DNA of 64,000 nucleotides from Candidatus Eiseniibacteriota bacterium (GCA_016710095.1 JADJLL010000010.1:1-64000), one strand, 5' to 3'; positions 26,236-35,539 are shown, counted from the stretch's first letter. The notes: a model not told the origin generated them from the letters alone. Made by a program: numbers and translations.

Positions 26236-27009
26236 CTAATGCCGCAGCAGCCCGAAGTAGGCGCTCAGCCAGCCATCGCCCCAGAGGAACGCGACCATCG
26301 CGGCGGGGGCGAGGAAGACGCCGAAGGGGAGCGCCGTCTGCATGCCGGCCTTGCCGCGAGCCATCAGGACGACGGCCACGGCCGTGCCCGCGAAGGCGGC
26401 GAGGAAGATCGTGAGCAGCGCCAGCTCGGGCCCGAGCACGGCGCCGAACATGGCGGCGAGCTTCACGTCCCCTCCGCCCATGCCGTCCACCTTGCGGATC
26501 CGGAAGTACAACTCGGCCACGAGCCACAGCAGCCCGGCGCCGACGAGCATGCCCCACATGGCGTGGCGCACGCCGGGGCCGGTGAGCGCGTAGCCGATGC
26601 CGATCAGCGTTCCGGGCAGCGTCAGCACGTCGGGCAGGAGCTGGAAGTCGAGGTCGATCCAGAGCAGCGCCACCAGCAGGAAGCCCCACAGCGCGAGGAA
26701 GCCCCACTCGGGCACGAGCCCGATCTTCGCCCAGGAGAGCAGCGCCCAGGCGCCGCAGATGACCTCGATGAGGGGATAACGCGCGCTCACGGGCGTCTTG
26801 CAGTGGCGGCACTTGCCGCCGGCGAGCGCCCAGGACAGCACGGGAATCAGGTCGAGCGGCCCGAGCACGTGTCCGCACCCGGAACACTTCGAGCGCCCGT
26901 GCACCCAGGACTGGCCGCGGGGGACGCGCCAGGAGAGCGCCGTCACGGCGCTGCCCATCACGAGCCCAAGGAGTGTGACCACGATGCCGATGAAGACTTC
27001 GAGCGTCAT
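26236..27009 (-). CDS. pilD: prepilin peptidase / N-methyltransferase
   Basis: 257-residue inner-membrane aspartyl peptidase that cleaves and methylates type IV prepilins. The N-terminal domain has a zinc-type Cys4 (CSGC and CRHC, about residues 42-70). The two catalytic aspartates lie in LWIDLDFQLLPDVL and in the GMGGGDVKLAAMFG loop. Eight hydrophobic helices are visible. It lies downstream of the pilus operon on the same strand but is separated from pilQ by an opposing small gene, so it has its own promoter. Its substrates would be the four pilins encoded at 31-34 kb. Confidence 0.95.
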   Translation of the reverse strand: MTLEVFIGIVVTLLGLVMGSAVTALSWRVPRGQSWVHGRSKCSGCGHVLGPLDLIPVLSWALAGGKCRHCKTPVSARYPLIEVICGAWALLSWAKIGLVPEWGFLALWGFLLVALLWIDLDFQLLPDVLTLPGTLIGIGYALTGPGVRHAMWGMLVGAGLLWLVAELYFRIRKVDGMGGGDVKLAAMFGAVLGPELALLTIFLAAFAGTAVAVVLMARGKAGMQTALPFGVFLAPAAMVAFLWGDGWLSAYFGLLRH

Positions 27010-27068
27010 GCCGGGAGTTCCGTTCCCCTTCGAAGATGTCCTAGAGACTCGTTCCGCCGAGTGGCAGA

Positions 27069-27437
27069 ATGATCGCCGTCCGACCGCTCACCGCACCGAA
27101 CCCTCGAGCGCCCCTCATGCGGATCCTGCTTTTCCTGGCCGTGGTGGCCAACAGCTTCGATCTCTTCGCGACCGCCGTCGGGATTCACTGGTTCGGCAAC
27201 CGCGAAGGCAATCCGCTGCTCGCCGGGATCGCACACGAACACTGGCTGCTGTTCGTCCTCATCAAGGGCGCCCTGGTGCCGCTGCTCATCTGGCGGCTCT
27301 ACCGGTATCGGCGGCACTCCCCCCATCTCAGCACCGCTGGTTTGGGGCTGGTCACGGTCGCCCTGACCGTCGCGGTGGGGCAGTGGCTCGGCTGGCTCGC
27401 CGGCGTGATGCAGGTGCGCCACCTCATGCACTTCTAG
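27069..27437 (+). CDS. small membrane protein, DUF5658-like
   Basis: Up to 122 residues with three hydrophobic helices. ATG at 27069 gives 16 extra polar residues. An in-frame ATG at 27117 (MRILLFLAVVANSFDLFATA) starts directly in the first helix and may be the true start, though neither has a clear Shine-Dalgarno sequence. The pattern helix-SFDLFATAVG...GNREGNPLL recalls DUF5658 proteins. The function is unknown. It is convergent with pilQ (33-base gap) and divergent from pilD. Confidence 0.65.
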   Translation: MIAVRPLTAPNPRAPLMRILLFLAVVANSFDLFATAVGIHWFGNREGNPLLAGIAHEHWLLFVLIKGALVPLLIWRLYRYRRHSPHLSTAGLGLVTVALTVAVGQWLGWLAGVMQVRHLMHF

Positions 27438-27470
27438 AGGCCGGGCGGCGCACCTGCTTCACGAACCGTC

Positions 27471-28754
27471 CTAGGGCTGCTCGGGCAGGATGCGCGGCGT
27501 GACCTCGATCACGAGGTCCTTCTTGCTCGTGCTCGTGGCCTTGTGCTGGAACAGGTAGCCGAGGATCGGGATGTCGCCGAGCAGGGGCACCTTCGCCACG
27601 GTCGTCGTGCGCTCCTCGCTCAGCAGGCCGCCGATGATCACCGAGCCGCCGTCGCGCAGGCGCACCGTCGTGGACGCCTGGCGCGTGGCGACGATGGGCA
27701 GGTCGTTGTTCTGGCCCTTGAACCCGATCACGGAGCTCACCTCGGGCTCGATCAGCGTCGTGATGTAGCCGTCGGCGTTGATGAGCGGCGTGATGCTGAG
27801 CTTGATGCCGACTTCCTCGCGCTGCACCTGCTGCGTCGCCGCGGCGCCGCCGCCGGCGAACACCGTTCCGCTGATCACGAACGGAATGCGCGAGCCGACG
27901 AGCATGCTCGCCTTGCGGCCGTTGAGCGTCGCGATCTTCGGCGAGGCGAGCACGCGCGCGTTGCCGTTCGTGATCGCGAGGTCGATCGCCGCGCGGTAGA
28001 CCTGCGCGATGCGGCTGAAGTTGCGGAGCTGGAACACGTCGTTCCGGCCGGGCGTGTTCTGGAAGACCTTGAGGCCGCTCAGCTGGCCGCCGCCCTCACC
28101 GCCGGTGAGCGTGTCGTAGTTGCCTTCGACGAACACGAAGCTCTGGCGCGCGAGCTGGTTCCAGTCGATGCCCAGCTTGATGATGTCGTCCGTGGACACT
28201 TCGACGATGCGCGCCTCGAGCATGACCTGCTGCGCGGGGCGGTCGAGCTGCGCCACGATGGACTCGATCTCGGAGATGATGCGCGGGCTCGTGACGATGA
28301 TGAGCCGGTTGCTGCCGCGGTCGACTTCGATCTTCTCGGTGAGGCCCTTGAGCGCGGCCTTCACGTCGTTCGCGTCGGCGTACTTGAGCGTCACGATGTA
28401 GCTGGAGAGCCCGGTCTCGTCCTGAAGCGACTTGGCGTCGGCGACGAGGATCGAGTTGCCGATGCGCTCGTAGGCGAGCCCCGCCGCGCGCACGACGAGG
28501 TTCACGGCCTGCTCGACCGGAACGTCCTTCATGTGAATGGTGAGCTTGCCGTTCGTGACGCCGGGGCCGGTGATGATGTTCAGCTCACCCTTCTCGGCGA
28601 GGATCTTGAGCACGGCGGGCAGGCTCGCCTCGTCCGCGTCGAGGCTGACGAGTTTGCCGGGCGCCGGAGCGCTCGAAAGCGCCGACACCGTCAGCACCAT
28701 GAACAGCGCCACCAGAACGGCGCGCCGGAACAGTCGATCGAGGTTCACGCTCAC
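27471..28754 (-). CDS. pilQ: type IV pilus secretin PilQ, compact form
   Basis: 427-residue outer-membrane secretin for the pilus. A signal peptide or hydrophobic start (RAVLVALFMVLTVSALSSAPA) is followed by an STN/secretin N-terminal domain (DADEASLPAVLKILAEKGEL), an N1/KH-like domain (IVTLKYADANDVKAALKGL) and the secretin core (ARVLASPKIATLNGRKASMLVGSRIPF, IIGGLLSEERTTTVAKVPLLGDIP). It ends KKDLVIEVTPRI. Well-studied PilQ proteins are about 700-900 residues, and the peptidoglycan-binding AMIN domains are absent here. The GTG start overlaps the pilP stop (GTGA). Last gene of the operon. Confidence 0.94.
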   Translation of the reverse strand: MSVNLDRLFRRAVLVALFMVLTVSALSSAPAPGKLVSLDADEASLPAVLKILAEKGELNIITGPGVTNGKLTIHMKDVPVEQAVNLVVRAAGLAYERIGNSILVADAKSLQDETGLSSYIVTLKYADANDVKAALKGLTEKIEVDRGSNRLIIVTSPRIISEIESIVAQLDRPAQQVMLEARIVEVSTDDIIKLGIDWNQLARQSFVFVEGNYDTLTGGEGGGQLSGLKVFQNTPGRNDVFQLRNFSRIAQVYRAAIDLAITNGNARVLASPKIATLNGRKASMLVGSRIPFVISGTVFAGGGAAATQQVQREEVGIKLSITPLINADGYITTLIEPEVSSVIGFKGQNNDLPIVATRQASTTVRLRDGGSVIIGGLLSEERTTTVAKVPLLGDIPILGYLFQHKATSTSKKDLVIEVTPRILPEQP

Positions 28755-29236
28755 TCTCCCTGAGGCTTGCGTTGAAGGACGATGTTCTCGCCGTTGCGCG
28801 ACAGTACGACCTGGTCGCGCGTGATGCTGACCACCTGGAAATCGTCGAAGAGCCCGCCGGGGCGGACGCTGTAATCCCGGCCGTTCCAGCGCAGCAGCGC
28901 GCGCGGATCGGCGTCGAACACGATGGCCGTGAGCAGGGGCCGCGCGGGCGCGACGGGCTTGGGCGCGACGGCCGGACCCTTGGCGGCGGGCGCCTTGGCG
29001 GGCGCGGGCGCGGCGCCGGTCTGGAAGGGATCGCGCGCGCGGGCGCGGCGGCGCCGCGTCGGCGCGACGACGGCGTCGAGCAGCACGAAGGGATCGTTCG
29101 GGGCCGCGATGGGCGCCTTGCCGCCGCGCGCCCAGGCGCCGCTCGCGGAGAGCGCGCCCATGGTCTGCCACAGCACGAATGCGAACACGCCGATCGCGAC
29201 GAGCGGGGCGAGCAGCCAGCTGATGTCGCGGTTCAC
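28751..29236 (-). CDS. pilP: PilP-like pilus assembly protein
   Basis: 161-residue protein in the PilP position between PilO and PilQ. One N-terminal membrane helix (LLAPLVAIGVFAFVLWQTMG) replaces the usual lipobox. A proline/alanine linker (APAPAKAPAAKGPAVAPKPVAP) follows, then a small beta domain (LTAIVFDADPRALLRWNGRDYSV). The domain resembles the homology region shared by PilP and GspC that contacts the secretin. Both ends overlap neighbours by four bases (GTGA). The assignment rests on position plus domain pattern. Confidence 0.8.
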   Translation of the reverse strand: MNRDISWLLAPLVAIGVFAFVLWQTMGALSASGAWARGGKAPIAAPNDPFVLLDAVVAPTRRRRARARDPFQTGAAPAPAKAPAAKGPAVAPKPVAPARPLLTAIVFDADPRALLRWNGRDYSVRPGGLFDDFQVVSITRDQVVLSRNGENIVLQRKPQGE

Positions 29237-29796
29237 GAGCGTGCCCCCGTGCGCTTGAGGACGAGGCGGGCGACGTAGAGATCGATGTTGCAACGGCCGG
29301 GAGAGGCCTCTTCCATGTTGAAGCGCTCGACGCGGACGAGCTTGCCGCCGCGCGAGAGATCGTCGAGGAAGCCGGCGAACGACGAGTACGAGCCGCGCAC
29401 GCGGAGGTGGGCGCGCGCCTCGACCGACGTCTCCTGCTGCGTGAGCAGGCCGGGTTCGGCGATCACCAGTTCGAGACCGTGCTGCGTGGCCACGCTCGAG
29501 AGCGACTGCACGAGTTCGGCGCCGAGCGCGCCCGACGTGCCCTTGCGGTCGGCTTCGGCGGCGGGCAGCGAGTTGTCCATGAGCAGCGTGTACACGCGCG
29601 GCGGCATCGCGGGCGTGCGCACGCCGCGCGGATCGAGGATCGCGCCGAGGCTGCCGGCCTGCGAGAGCGCGCGCTGGTAGCGGCCCGCCAGCGGCGAGAA
29701 CGCGAACGCGTGCAGGAACAGGAAGACGGCGAGCACGACGAGGCTGCCGAAGATCGGCGCCTGACGGCGGAATCGGGCGGAGAGCAGGGGATTCAT
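29233..29796 (-). CDS. pilO: PilO-like pilus assembly protein
   Basis: 187-residue inner-membrane protein with one N-terminal helix (PIFGSLVVLAVFLFLHAFAF), a short coiled stretch and a ferredoxin-like C-terminal domain (RAHLRVRGSYSSFAGFLDDL, VRVERFNMEE). This is the standard PilO plan; it pairs with PilN in the alignment complex. ATG at 29796 overlaps the pilN stop (ATGA). Low sequence conservation is normal for this family. Confidence 0.85.
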   Translation of the reverse strand: MNPLLSARFRRQAPIFGSLVVLAVFLFLHAFAFSPLAGRYQRALSQAGSLGAILDPRGVRTPAMPPRVYTLLMDNSLPAAEADRKGTSGALGAELVQSLSSVATQHGLELVIAEPGLLTQQETSVEARAHLRVRGSYSSFAGFLDDLSRGGKLVRVERFNMEEASPGRCNIDLYVARLVLKRTGARS

Positions 29797-30362
29797 CGGC
29801 ACTCCACCACGAACTCGGCGCCGTCGCCGCTCGCGTTCGCGCGCGTCGTGACGAGCCGCACGTTGGTGTAGCCGGCCGCGAAGACGGAGTCACGCGACAG
29901 CGTGTTCACGAACTCCATGACCGCCTGCATGCGGTCCTGGCCGCCGGCGCGCAGCTCGCCCGTGAGCACGAGCTTCGCCTCCACGCTGCCCGAGACGTTG
30001 TCCGGATTGAACTGCACCGCGGTGAGGCGCGCGTTGGCGGGCAGCAGCTGCGGCAGGCGCGTGAGGCGCAGCTGCCACTGCTTCGGATCGCGCAGGTACG
30101 TCGAGACACGCAGCACGTCGTCGGGGCGCGGGCGCCAGTTGGCGTCACCGGCGCTCTGCTGGCGCAGCCGCGAGACCTGCCGCTCGATGCGCGTGGTGCG
30201 CTCGGACAGCGACGCGCAGTTGAGGCCGTAGAGCCCGAGCACGATGCCGAGCGCGCCGAAGTAGAGCACCCACATGCCGAGCCGCACGGCGCGTTCGCGC
30301 GCGCGGCGGATCTGCTGCTGGAACGCCTCGCGGCGGAAGTTGATCGCGTACACCGGCATCAT
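29793..30362 (-). CDS. pilN: PilN-like pilus assembly protein
   Basis: 189-residue inner-membrane protein. The N-terminal INFRREAFQQQ is the short cytoplasmic segment that in this family binds PilM (usual form INLLP). It is followed by one helix (LYFGALGIVLGLYGLNCASL), a heptad-like region (ERTTRIERQVSRLRQQ) and a ferredoxin-like domain (VEAKLVLTGELRAGGQDRM). ATG at 30362 overlaps the pilM stop (ATGA); a second ATG follows directly. Confidence 0.87.
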   Translation of the reverse strand: MMPVYAINFRREAFQQQIRRARERAVRLGMWVLYFGALGIVLGLYGLNCASLSERTTRIERQVSRLRQQSAGDANWRPRPDDVLRVSTYLRDPKQWQLRLTRLPQLLPANARLTAVQFNPDNVSGSVEAKLVLTGELRAGGQDRMQAVMEFVNTLSRDSVFAAGYTNVRLVTTRANASGDGAEFVVECR

Positions 30363-31405
30363 GCGGCCCTCAGCGCGAGGCCGTAGGCGAGCGAGAACTG
30401 CGGGCCGCCGGGCGGGGTCGCGCGCAGGTCGGAGCCGAGCACGTCGAGCGGGTTGTACACGAGCACGGGCACGTCGAGCGCCTCGGCGAGCCAGCCCGCG
30501 ACGCCGGGAAGGCGCGCGGTGCCGCCGGAGAGCCAGAGCGAGAACGACTCGGGCAGCGGCGCCATGGTGCGATAGAAGGTGAACGAGCGGCGCAGTTCGT
30601 CGCCGAGCGTGCGCATGCACGACTGCACGGCCTGCATCTCGGGAGAGTCGGGGGTGACGCGCATGCTCGGCGCGTCGGAGCCCGCCTCGAGCTTCCATTC
30701 CTCGGCTTCCTCGAACGGCACGCGCGTGGCGTCGGAAATCGCCTGCGTGACCGTGATGCCGCCGAAATCGAGCCGGCGCGCGAAGTACGGCGCGCCGCGC
30801 TGCTGCAGCGTGAGCCACGAGCCCGTGTGGCCGAAGTCGAGCATGACGCGCGCTTCGGTGTCGCGCTCGCCGGTGCGCGCGAGCGAGTTCGTGAGCGCGA
30901 GCGGCGCGGCATCCACGATGTCCGCCTCGATGCCGAGCAGCTTGAGCGGCGCCATCGCGCGATCGAGGCGTGCCTGTGGGACGGCCGCGAGCAGCACGTC
31001 GAGGCGGCGCTCGGTCGGGTAGCGCCCGAGAACCTGGTAGTCGAGCACGCACGTGGCGGGATCGAACGGCAGGTGCTTGCGCGCCTCGAACCGCAGCGCG
31101 CCCGGCACTTCGGCGTCGTCCATGAGCGGCAGCGGGAGCTGCTTCACGATCACGTCCGAACCCGAGAGGCCGAGCGTGATGCCACGGAAGGAGCGGGGCG
31201 AGAGTCCGGCCAGCGAGAAGCACTCACTGATCACCCGGGCGATCGCTTCGGGAGGCAGCGCGACGTCGTTGGAAAGCCGGCGCAGCGGCGCTTCGGACAC
31301 GTAGTGACGGCCGTGTCCCACGCCCGGCTGCAGCGCCATCAGCTTGACGCTGTACTCGCCGATATCGAGACCCGCCCAGGGGCGGGCATGCAGGCCCAGG
31401 TTCAT
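30359..31405 (-). CDS. pilM: PilM, actin-like pilus assembly ATPase
   Basis: 348-residue cytoplasmic actin-fold protein of the pilus alignment complex. WAGLDIGEYSVKLMAL is the phosphate-1 motif, VMLDFGHTGSWLTL the phosphate-2 motif and LWLSGGTARLPGVAGWL the adenosine motif. The length is typical of PilM. ATG at 31405 lies 22 bases after the preceding pilin gene. It recruits PilN and links the motor to the outer parts. Confidence 0.94.
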   Translation of the reverse strand: MNLGLHARPWAGLDIGEYSVKLMALQPGVGHGRHYVSEAPLRRLSNDVALPPEAIARVISECFSLAGLSPRSFRGITLGLSGSDVIVKQLPLPLMDDAEVPGALRFEARKHLPFDPATCVLDYQVLGRYPTERRLDVLLAAVPQARLDRAMAPLKLLGIEADIVDAAPLALTNSLARTGERDTEARVMLDFGHTGSWLTLQQRGAPYFARRLDFGGITVTQAISDATRVPFEEAEEWKLEAGSDAPSMRVTPDSPEMQAVQSCMRTLGDELRRSFTFYRTMAPLPESFSLWLSGGTARLPGVAGWLAEALDVPVLVYNPLDVLGSDLRATPPGGPQFSLAYGLALRAA

Positions 31406-31427
31406 CGCGGGAGTATTACTGCAAACC

Positions 31428-32807
31428 CTAGGGCATGCGCCAACTGCCGGCGACGGGAGTGAACCCTCCGGCAGCGACGCCGTTCGCCACCGGCAGCACG
31501 CCGCGCGAGACGAGGTCGTCGATGAGCGCATCCATCGAGGACGAGTAGGTGAGGTTCATCTCGCCGTCCTGCGGGCGTGGACCCATCATCGTGATGTGGT
31601 CGGCGAAGACGTTGAGGAAGGGCAGTGAGAACTCGTACGAGCCGCCGCCACCGCCGCCACCGCCGTCGAACGGCCTGCTGCCGTCCGGACGGGCGTTGCC
31701 ACCGCCACCGCCGCCGCCCTGCTGAGCGACTTCGAGGCGCACGTGGCCGCTCGAGACGATGATCACGCGCACGTTGTTCTCGACCTTCACGCCGTCGTCG
31801 AAGAACCACAGCCCGACGTCGCGATAGTCACCGTAGTTCTGGTCGAGCCCGTTGGGCCCGGTCACGATGATCAGCGTCGGCGTGCCGCCGCCCGCGCCGC
31901 GCTTGAACGTGACGCGATTGTCGAAACGGATGCCGTCCGGCGCCATCCACACGCAGGTGCCGCGTACTTCGACCTTCAGTTCGGAAGTGCAGTAGAAGCC
32001 GTAGCAATCGGCGAGGTCGAGGCTCGCGGCATTCGGCGCGATGCGCGGATTGCGGAACACCTTGGTGCCGGCGTCCGAGCCGGCGTCGAGCACGATGCGG
32101 TGCTCGCCGCCAAAGTTGTCCGGATAGGGCACGCTGTCCGCGGCCGCGAAGTACGTCGCGAAATAGTCCGCCACGTCCGGCGACGGAGTCTCGACCGTCA
32201 GCATCGGGCGTCCGGAGTCCCAGTTCACATCCCGCACCCACGAGGTGTCGGATGAGTTCTGCACCCACTGCCACACGGCCTGCCGCGGGCCATTGAGGTG
32301 CGCCGAGTCCGTACGGTTGCGGCCATCGCCGTCGGCCGACGTGTAGTCGATGACCCGCGCCGTGAAGAGCCGGCGGTACGGGCTGTAGCGCTGCTGGGGC
32401 GTGAACTCCTGCTCCACGACCCTGGTCTGGTTCCCGACGCGCGTCGAGATGCGCAGGAAGATGTTCTTGGTCCAGTCGATGTTGCCGGTCGAGTCCGGAA
32501 GGCTGTTCCGGATCTGCCACGCGGTCGCCCGCTCGACGCCCTCGTAACCTTCGGCGTAATGCGACTGCGTCAGGGAGTAGGGCGGCACCTGGAGAAGCGA
32601 CTGCGCCATCGCCATGCCGCCTTCGGCGCGGAAGAGCGCCTGCTCCTCGGCCTGCGTGTCGGTGAGGAACTGGCCTTCGTAGCCCGAGATCGCGTAGAGC
32701 GACAGCCCGAGAATCGTGAGCGCGAGCACGAACATGACGACGCCCACGAGGACGAAGCCACGCTCGCCTGCGTGCGTGCCGCGGCCCATGCCGGTTCGCG
32801 CGCGCAT
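31428..32807 (-). CDS. PilX-like pilus minor protein with two polyglycine tracts
   Basis: 459-residue protein with a pilin-like N-terminus: a basic leader ending in GERG, then FVLVGVVMFVLALTILGLSL. The usual Glu5 of type IV pilins is absent, as in the PilX_N group. The large C-terminal part is beta-rich and holds two polyglycine tracts of about eight residues around NARPDGSRPFD (plus positions 31650-31722). Reading from N to C, DGRNRTD and conserved cysteines (DCYGFYCTS) suggest a disulfide. ATG overlaps the preceding stop (TGATG). The glycine tracts may be linkers. Likely a tip-located minor pilin or adhesin. Confidence 0.75.
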   Translation of the reverse strand: MRARTGMGRGTHAGERGFVLVGVVMFVLALTILGLSLYAISGYEGQFLTDTQAEEQALFRAEGGMAMAQSLLQVPPYSLTQSHYAEGYEGVERATAWQIRNSLPDSTGNIDWTKNIFLRISTRVGNQTRVVEQEFTPQQRYSPYRRLFTARVIDYTSADGDGRNRTDSAHLNGPRQAVWQWVQNSSDTSWVRDVNWDSGRPMLTVETPSPDVADYFATYFAAADSVPYPDNFGGEHRIVLDAGSDAGTKVFRNPRIAPNAASLDLADCYGFYCTSELKVEVRGTCVWMAPDGIRFDNRVTFKRGAGGGTPTLIIVTGPNGLDQNYGDYRDVGLWFFDDGVKVENNVRVIIVSSGHVRLEVAQQGGGGGGGNARPDGSRPFDGGGGGGGGSYEFSLPFLNVFADHITMMGPRPQDGEMNLTYSSSMDALIDDLVSRGVLPVANGVAAGGFTPVAGSWRMP

Positions 32808-33298
32808 CAGTTGCGCATCCTCGCGCTGCCGCTGAACTCGACGCGCTGTCCCGTCGCGGCGCGCGCCTGCAGCGACACGCGCACCATGGTGCCGGTCTTG
32901 GCGACGACGAACTTCTCGACCGGCGACTGCATCATCGCGTGGTCGTTCGCCGCACCGGGCGCCGAACCGCCGTGCACGAGCGAGTCCGTCGCGCTCCACC
33001 AGTAATGGTAGAAGGGGAGGCCGCCGCCACTCACCAGGTACAGCGCGAGATCGTGGTGCGTCGCGTCGGGAGAGGCCGTGACCTGCGCGTCGTGCGACTG
33101 GCGCACGTCGTCCACGATCGCCTGCGTGACGAGCGTGACCTCGCGCTGCGTGAGCGACTGCGCCGAGCCGTCGAGCCAGGTCGCCTGCGACTGCAGGTAG
33201 AACCCGCCCATGCCGAGCAGCACGAGCGTGCCGATCGCGGCCACGATCGTGACCTCGGTCAGCGTCAGGCCTTTTTCGTCCAGCGGTCGCAGGATCAT
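32807..33298 (-). CDS. PilW-like minor pilin
   Basis: 163-residue minor pilin. The prepilin motif is KG-LTLTEVTIVAAIGTLVLLG, with cleavage after Gly and Glu5 conserved, so it is a PilD substrate. The body is short with a beta-rich C-terminus. ATG overlaps the pilV-like stop (ATGA). Position between PilV- and PilX-like genes matches the minor-pilin order of other species. Confidence 0.85.
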   Translation of the reverse strand: MILRPLDEKGLTLTEVTIVAAIGTLVLLGMGGFYLQSQATWLDGSAQSLTQREVTLVTQAIVDDVRQSHDAQVTASPDATHHDLALYLVSGGGLPFYHYWWSATDSLVHGGSAPGAANDHAMMQSPVEKFVVAKTGTMVRVSLQARAATGQRVEFSGSARMRN

Positions 33299-33750
33299 GG
33301 CAGTGGGATCAGACGGTCGAGTTGCAGGGAGTCGGTCCCCGAGCCGTTGCGGAAACGCACCGTGACGACGACCTTCTTGAGGTCCACGGTGCCGGGCACG
33401 TTGGGATGATCGAAGCCGAGCACGCGCCACGAGTAGTTGCCGTACTGCACGCCCTCGTACGTGAACGGGTACTGCGGGCAGGCGAAGCCGACCACGAGCG
33501 AGTCCGAGTTGAGCGGCAGCCCCGTGCACATCTCGAGGCGGTCCTGCGCCACGCCGAGGGCGGCGCGCGCGAGCTCGTAGCGGTTCACCATGCCGCGGCC
33601 GATGCCGAACGTGTACGCGAGCCCGAGCACCGCGATGCTCGCGATCGCGGCTGCGACGATGGCTTCCATGAGCGAGAAGCCCGCCTCAACGCATGCCACC
33701 CGCCGGGGCTGTGCCCGGCGGGTGGATGCACGGCTCGTGCGACGGTTCAC
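33295..33750 (-). CDS. PilV-like minor pilin
   Basis: 151-residue minor pilin. A basic leader of about 24 residues precedes the cleavage motif G-FSLMEAIVAAAIASIAVLGLA. Two cysteines are in the mature part (EMCTGLP, GFACPQYP) and probably form a disulfide. GTG at 33750 immediately follows the TAG of the major pilin gene. Confidence 0.87.
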   Translation of the reverse strand: MNRRTSRASTRRAQPRRVACVEAGFSLMEAIVAAAIASIAVLGLAYTFGIGRGMVNRYELARAALGVAQDRLEMCTGLPLNSDSLVVGFACPQYPFTYEGVQYGNYSWRVLGFDHPNVPGTVDLKKVVVTVRFRNGSGTDSLQLDRLIPLP

Positions 33751-34154
33751 CTAGTTACCGCCGCCTCCGGAAGCGCCGGAAGTCCAGTCGCCGCTCGGGT
33801 ACGTGTACGTCACTTCGCGGCCGTCGGTCGGGCGTCCGCTCTTGCCGGCCGCCTTCACCTGGAGCCGCTGGCCCTCACGTCGGAGATCGTGAAGCTCCAG
33901 TTCACGTCGGCCCTGGTCGAGCTGCACGTTCAGCGAGCCCAGCGCGTCGGTGTAGGAGCCGCACTGATCTGGCGGTACGTCTGCTCGGCGGTGATGACGG
34001 CGCCGATCGCACCCTTGGCTTCGGTGTCACGCGCGTCGTTGACGTAGTTGATGTACAGCGGCACCGCGACCGCGGCCAAGATGGCGACGATGACGATGAC
34101 GACCATGAGCTCCATCAGCGTGAAGCCCTTCTGTGAGTTGCGCAGTCGCTTCAT
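33751..34154 (-). CDS. pilA: type IV major pilin or pseudopilin, disrupted by several frameshifts
   Basis: Prepilin with an ideal N-terminus: MKRLRNSQKG-FTLMELMVVIVIVAILA. ATG at 34154 follows AGGAGG. The frame is lost at about 33970 after AEQTYRQIS. Continuations appear piecewise in the other frames: GSYTDALGSLNVQLDQ, then ADVNWSFTISDVRASG, then VKAAGKSGRPTDGREV ending SGASGGGGN at the TAG 33751. At least three one-base indels are needed and the span is not a multiple of three. The reconstructed protein is about 134 residues, a normal size for a short pilin. Because the rest of the operon is intact, assembly error is the likeliest cause. Confidence 0.85.
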
Positions 34155-34267
34155 AAGCCGCTGTCCTCCTGCTGCCGGTGATGTGGAGATTGGACCTGCG
34201 AGACGCGAGCGCCCCAACCGAACGGAGCGTCCCGACCACCTTCAGGCCATCGGGGGATGTTTGAAAC

Positions 34268-35539
34268 CTAGTGACCGACGAGCCCCGAACGCATCGCCTG
34301 ACCGAGGTTGAAGATCGGCAGGTAGAGCGCGAGGAGCATGACACCGATGACGAGACCCAACACCACGATGGCGATGGGCTCGATGAGCGACGAGAGACCG
34401 TCGACCTTTGCGGTCACGCGCTGCTCATAGAACTCGGCCGTGCGAAGAAGCATCTGGTCCAGCTTGCCCGTTTCTTCGCCGGTCGCCGTCATCTGCACCA
34501 ACATGTCCGGGAACACGGCGGCGTCGCTCATGGCGCGGGAGAGCGAGATGCCCTCCTCCACCTGCGAGCGAACGTCGTCGATGCCCCGTTCGAGCACCTT
34601 GTTGCCCGGCACCGGGCGCATGACCTTGAGGGCGCTCAGGATCTGCGTGCCGCTCTGGGTCAGGATGCCGAGGGTCCGGGCGAACTTGGTAATAGCATAC
34701 ATGCGGATGAGCGGCCCAAAGAGGGGGAAGTTGAGTTTCGCCCGGTCGATGAGCAGCCGGCCGCGCGGGGTCCGGGCCCAGTACGTGATACCGAAGACCA
34801 TCAGGGCGAGAAGCCCCAGGACGATCGGGGCGTGCTGGGTCGCCCCCTGGCTGACCGCCAGCAGGACCCGGGTCGGCAGCGGTAGCTGCACTTTGAAACG
34901 GGCGTAGATCGCCGAGAACATGGGCACGATCTTGAAGATCATGGTCAGGAAAACCAACCCGGCGAAGCTGAGCACGAAGATGGGGTACCGCAGGGCCGCC
35001 TCGACCTTGAGGCGCAGGACTTCCGCCCGTTCGAGGTAGGCCGCCGTGTGGTCCATGACGTGGTCGAGGGTGCCGGAGACCTCGCCCGTCTGGACGAGGC
35101 TCACGAACACCTCGTCGAAGACGTGGGGGTGGCGGGCCAGCGCCCCGGCCAGCGAATCGCCCTTCTGCACGTCGTCGCCGACGAGCTGCAGCACGGCCGC
35201 GAGCTTCTTGTCGTGGTGGTCCCGCGCGATCGAGCGCAGCGAGCGCACGAGCGGCAGGCCTGCCGAAATCATGGTCGCCAGCTGGCGCGCGAACAGCGCG
35301 ACCGAGCCCGGCTTCACCCCGGCCCGCATGTGGCGCAGGCCGTCGGCGAACTGTTCGGTCAGCGGCGCGAGCAGCCCGCCGCGGCTTTCCTCGGCGGCGG
35401 CGTTGCGCGCCTCGATGAATACGGGCGTGAGCTGCATGCCCGCGAGCATGCGGAGCACTTCGTCCTCGGTGGCCGCGACTTCGATGCCCTCGTGCGCGCG
35501 TCCACTCGCGTCACGTGCTCGGTAGTAGAAGCTCGGCAT
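34268..35539 (-). CDS. pilC: type IV pilus inner-membrane platform protein PilC
   Basis: 423-residue GspF/PilC-type protein. Two homologous cytoplasmic domains (ALFARQLATMISAGLPLVRS and KFARTLGILTQSGTQILSAL) each carry the family signature, with three hydrophobic helices between and after them. The C-terminal helix IAIVVLGLVIGVMLLALYLP is typical. ATG overlaps the pilB stop (TGATG). Works with PilB and PilT as the rotor at the pilus base. Confidence 0.96.
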   Translation of the reverse strand: MPSFYYRARDASGRAHEGIEVAATEDEVLRMLAGMQLTPVFIEARNAAAEESRGGLLAPLTEQFADGLRHMRAGVKPGSVALFARQLATMISAGLPLVRSLRSIARDHHDKKLAAVLQLVGDDVQKGDSLAGALARHPHVFDEVFVSLVQTGEVSGTLDHVMDHTAAYLERAEVLRLKVEAALRYPIFVLSFAGLVFLTMIFKIVPMFSAIYARFKVQLPLPTRVLLAVSQGATQHAPIVLGLLALMVFGITYWARTPRGRLLIDRAKLNFPLFGPLIRMYAITKFARTLGILTQSGTQILSALKVMRPVPGNKVLERGIDDVRSQVEEGISLSRAMSDAAVFPDMLVQMTATGEETGKLDQMLLRTAEFYEQRVTAKVDGLSSLIEPIAIVVLGLVIGVMLLALYLPIFNLGQAMRSGLVGH

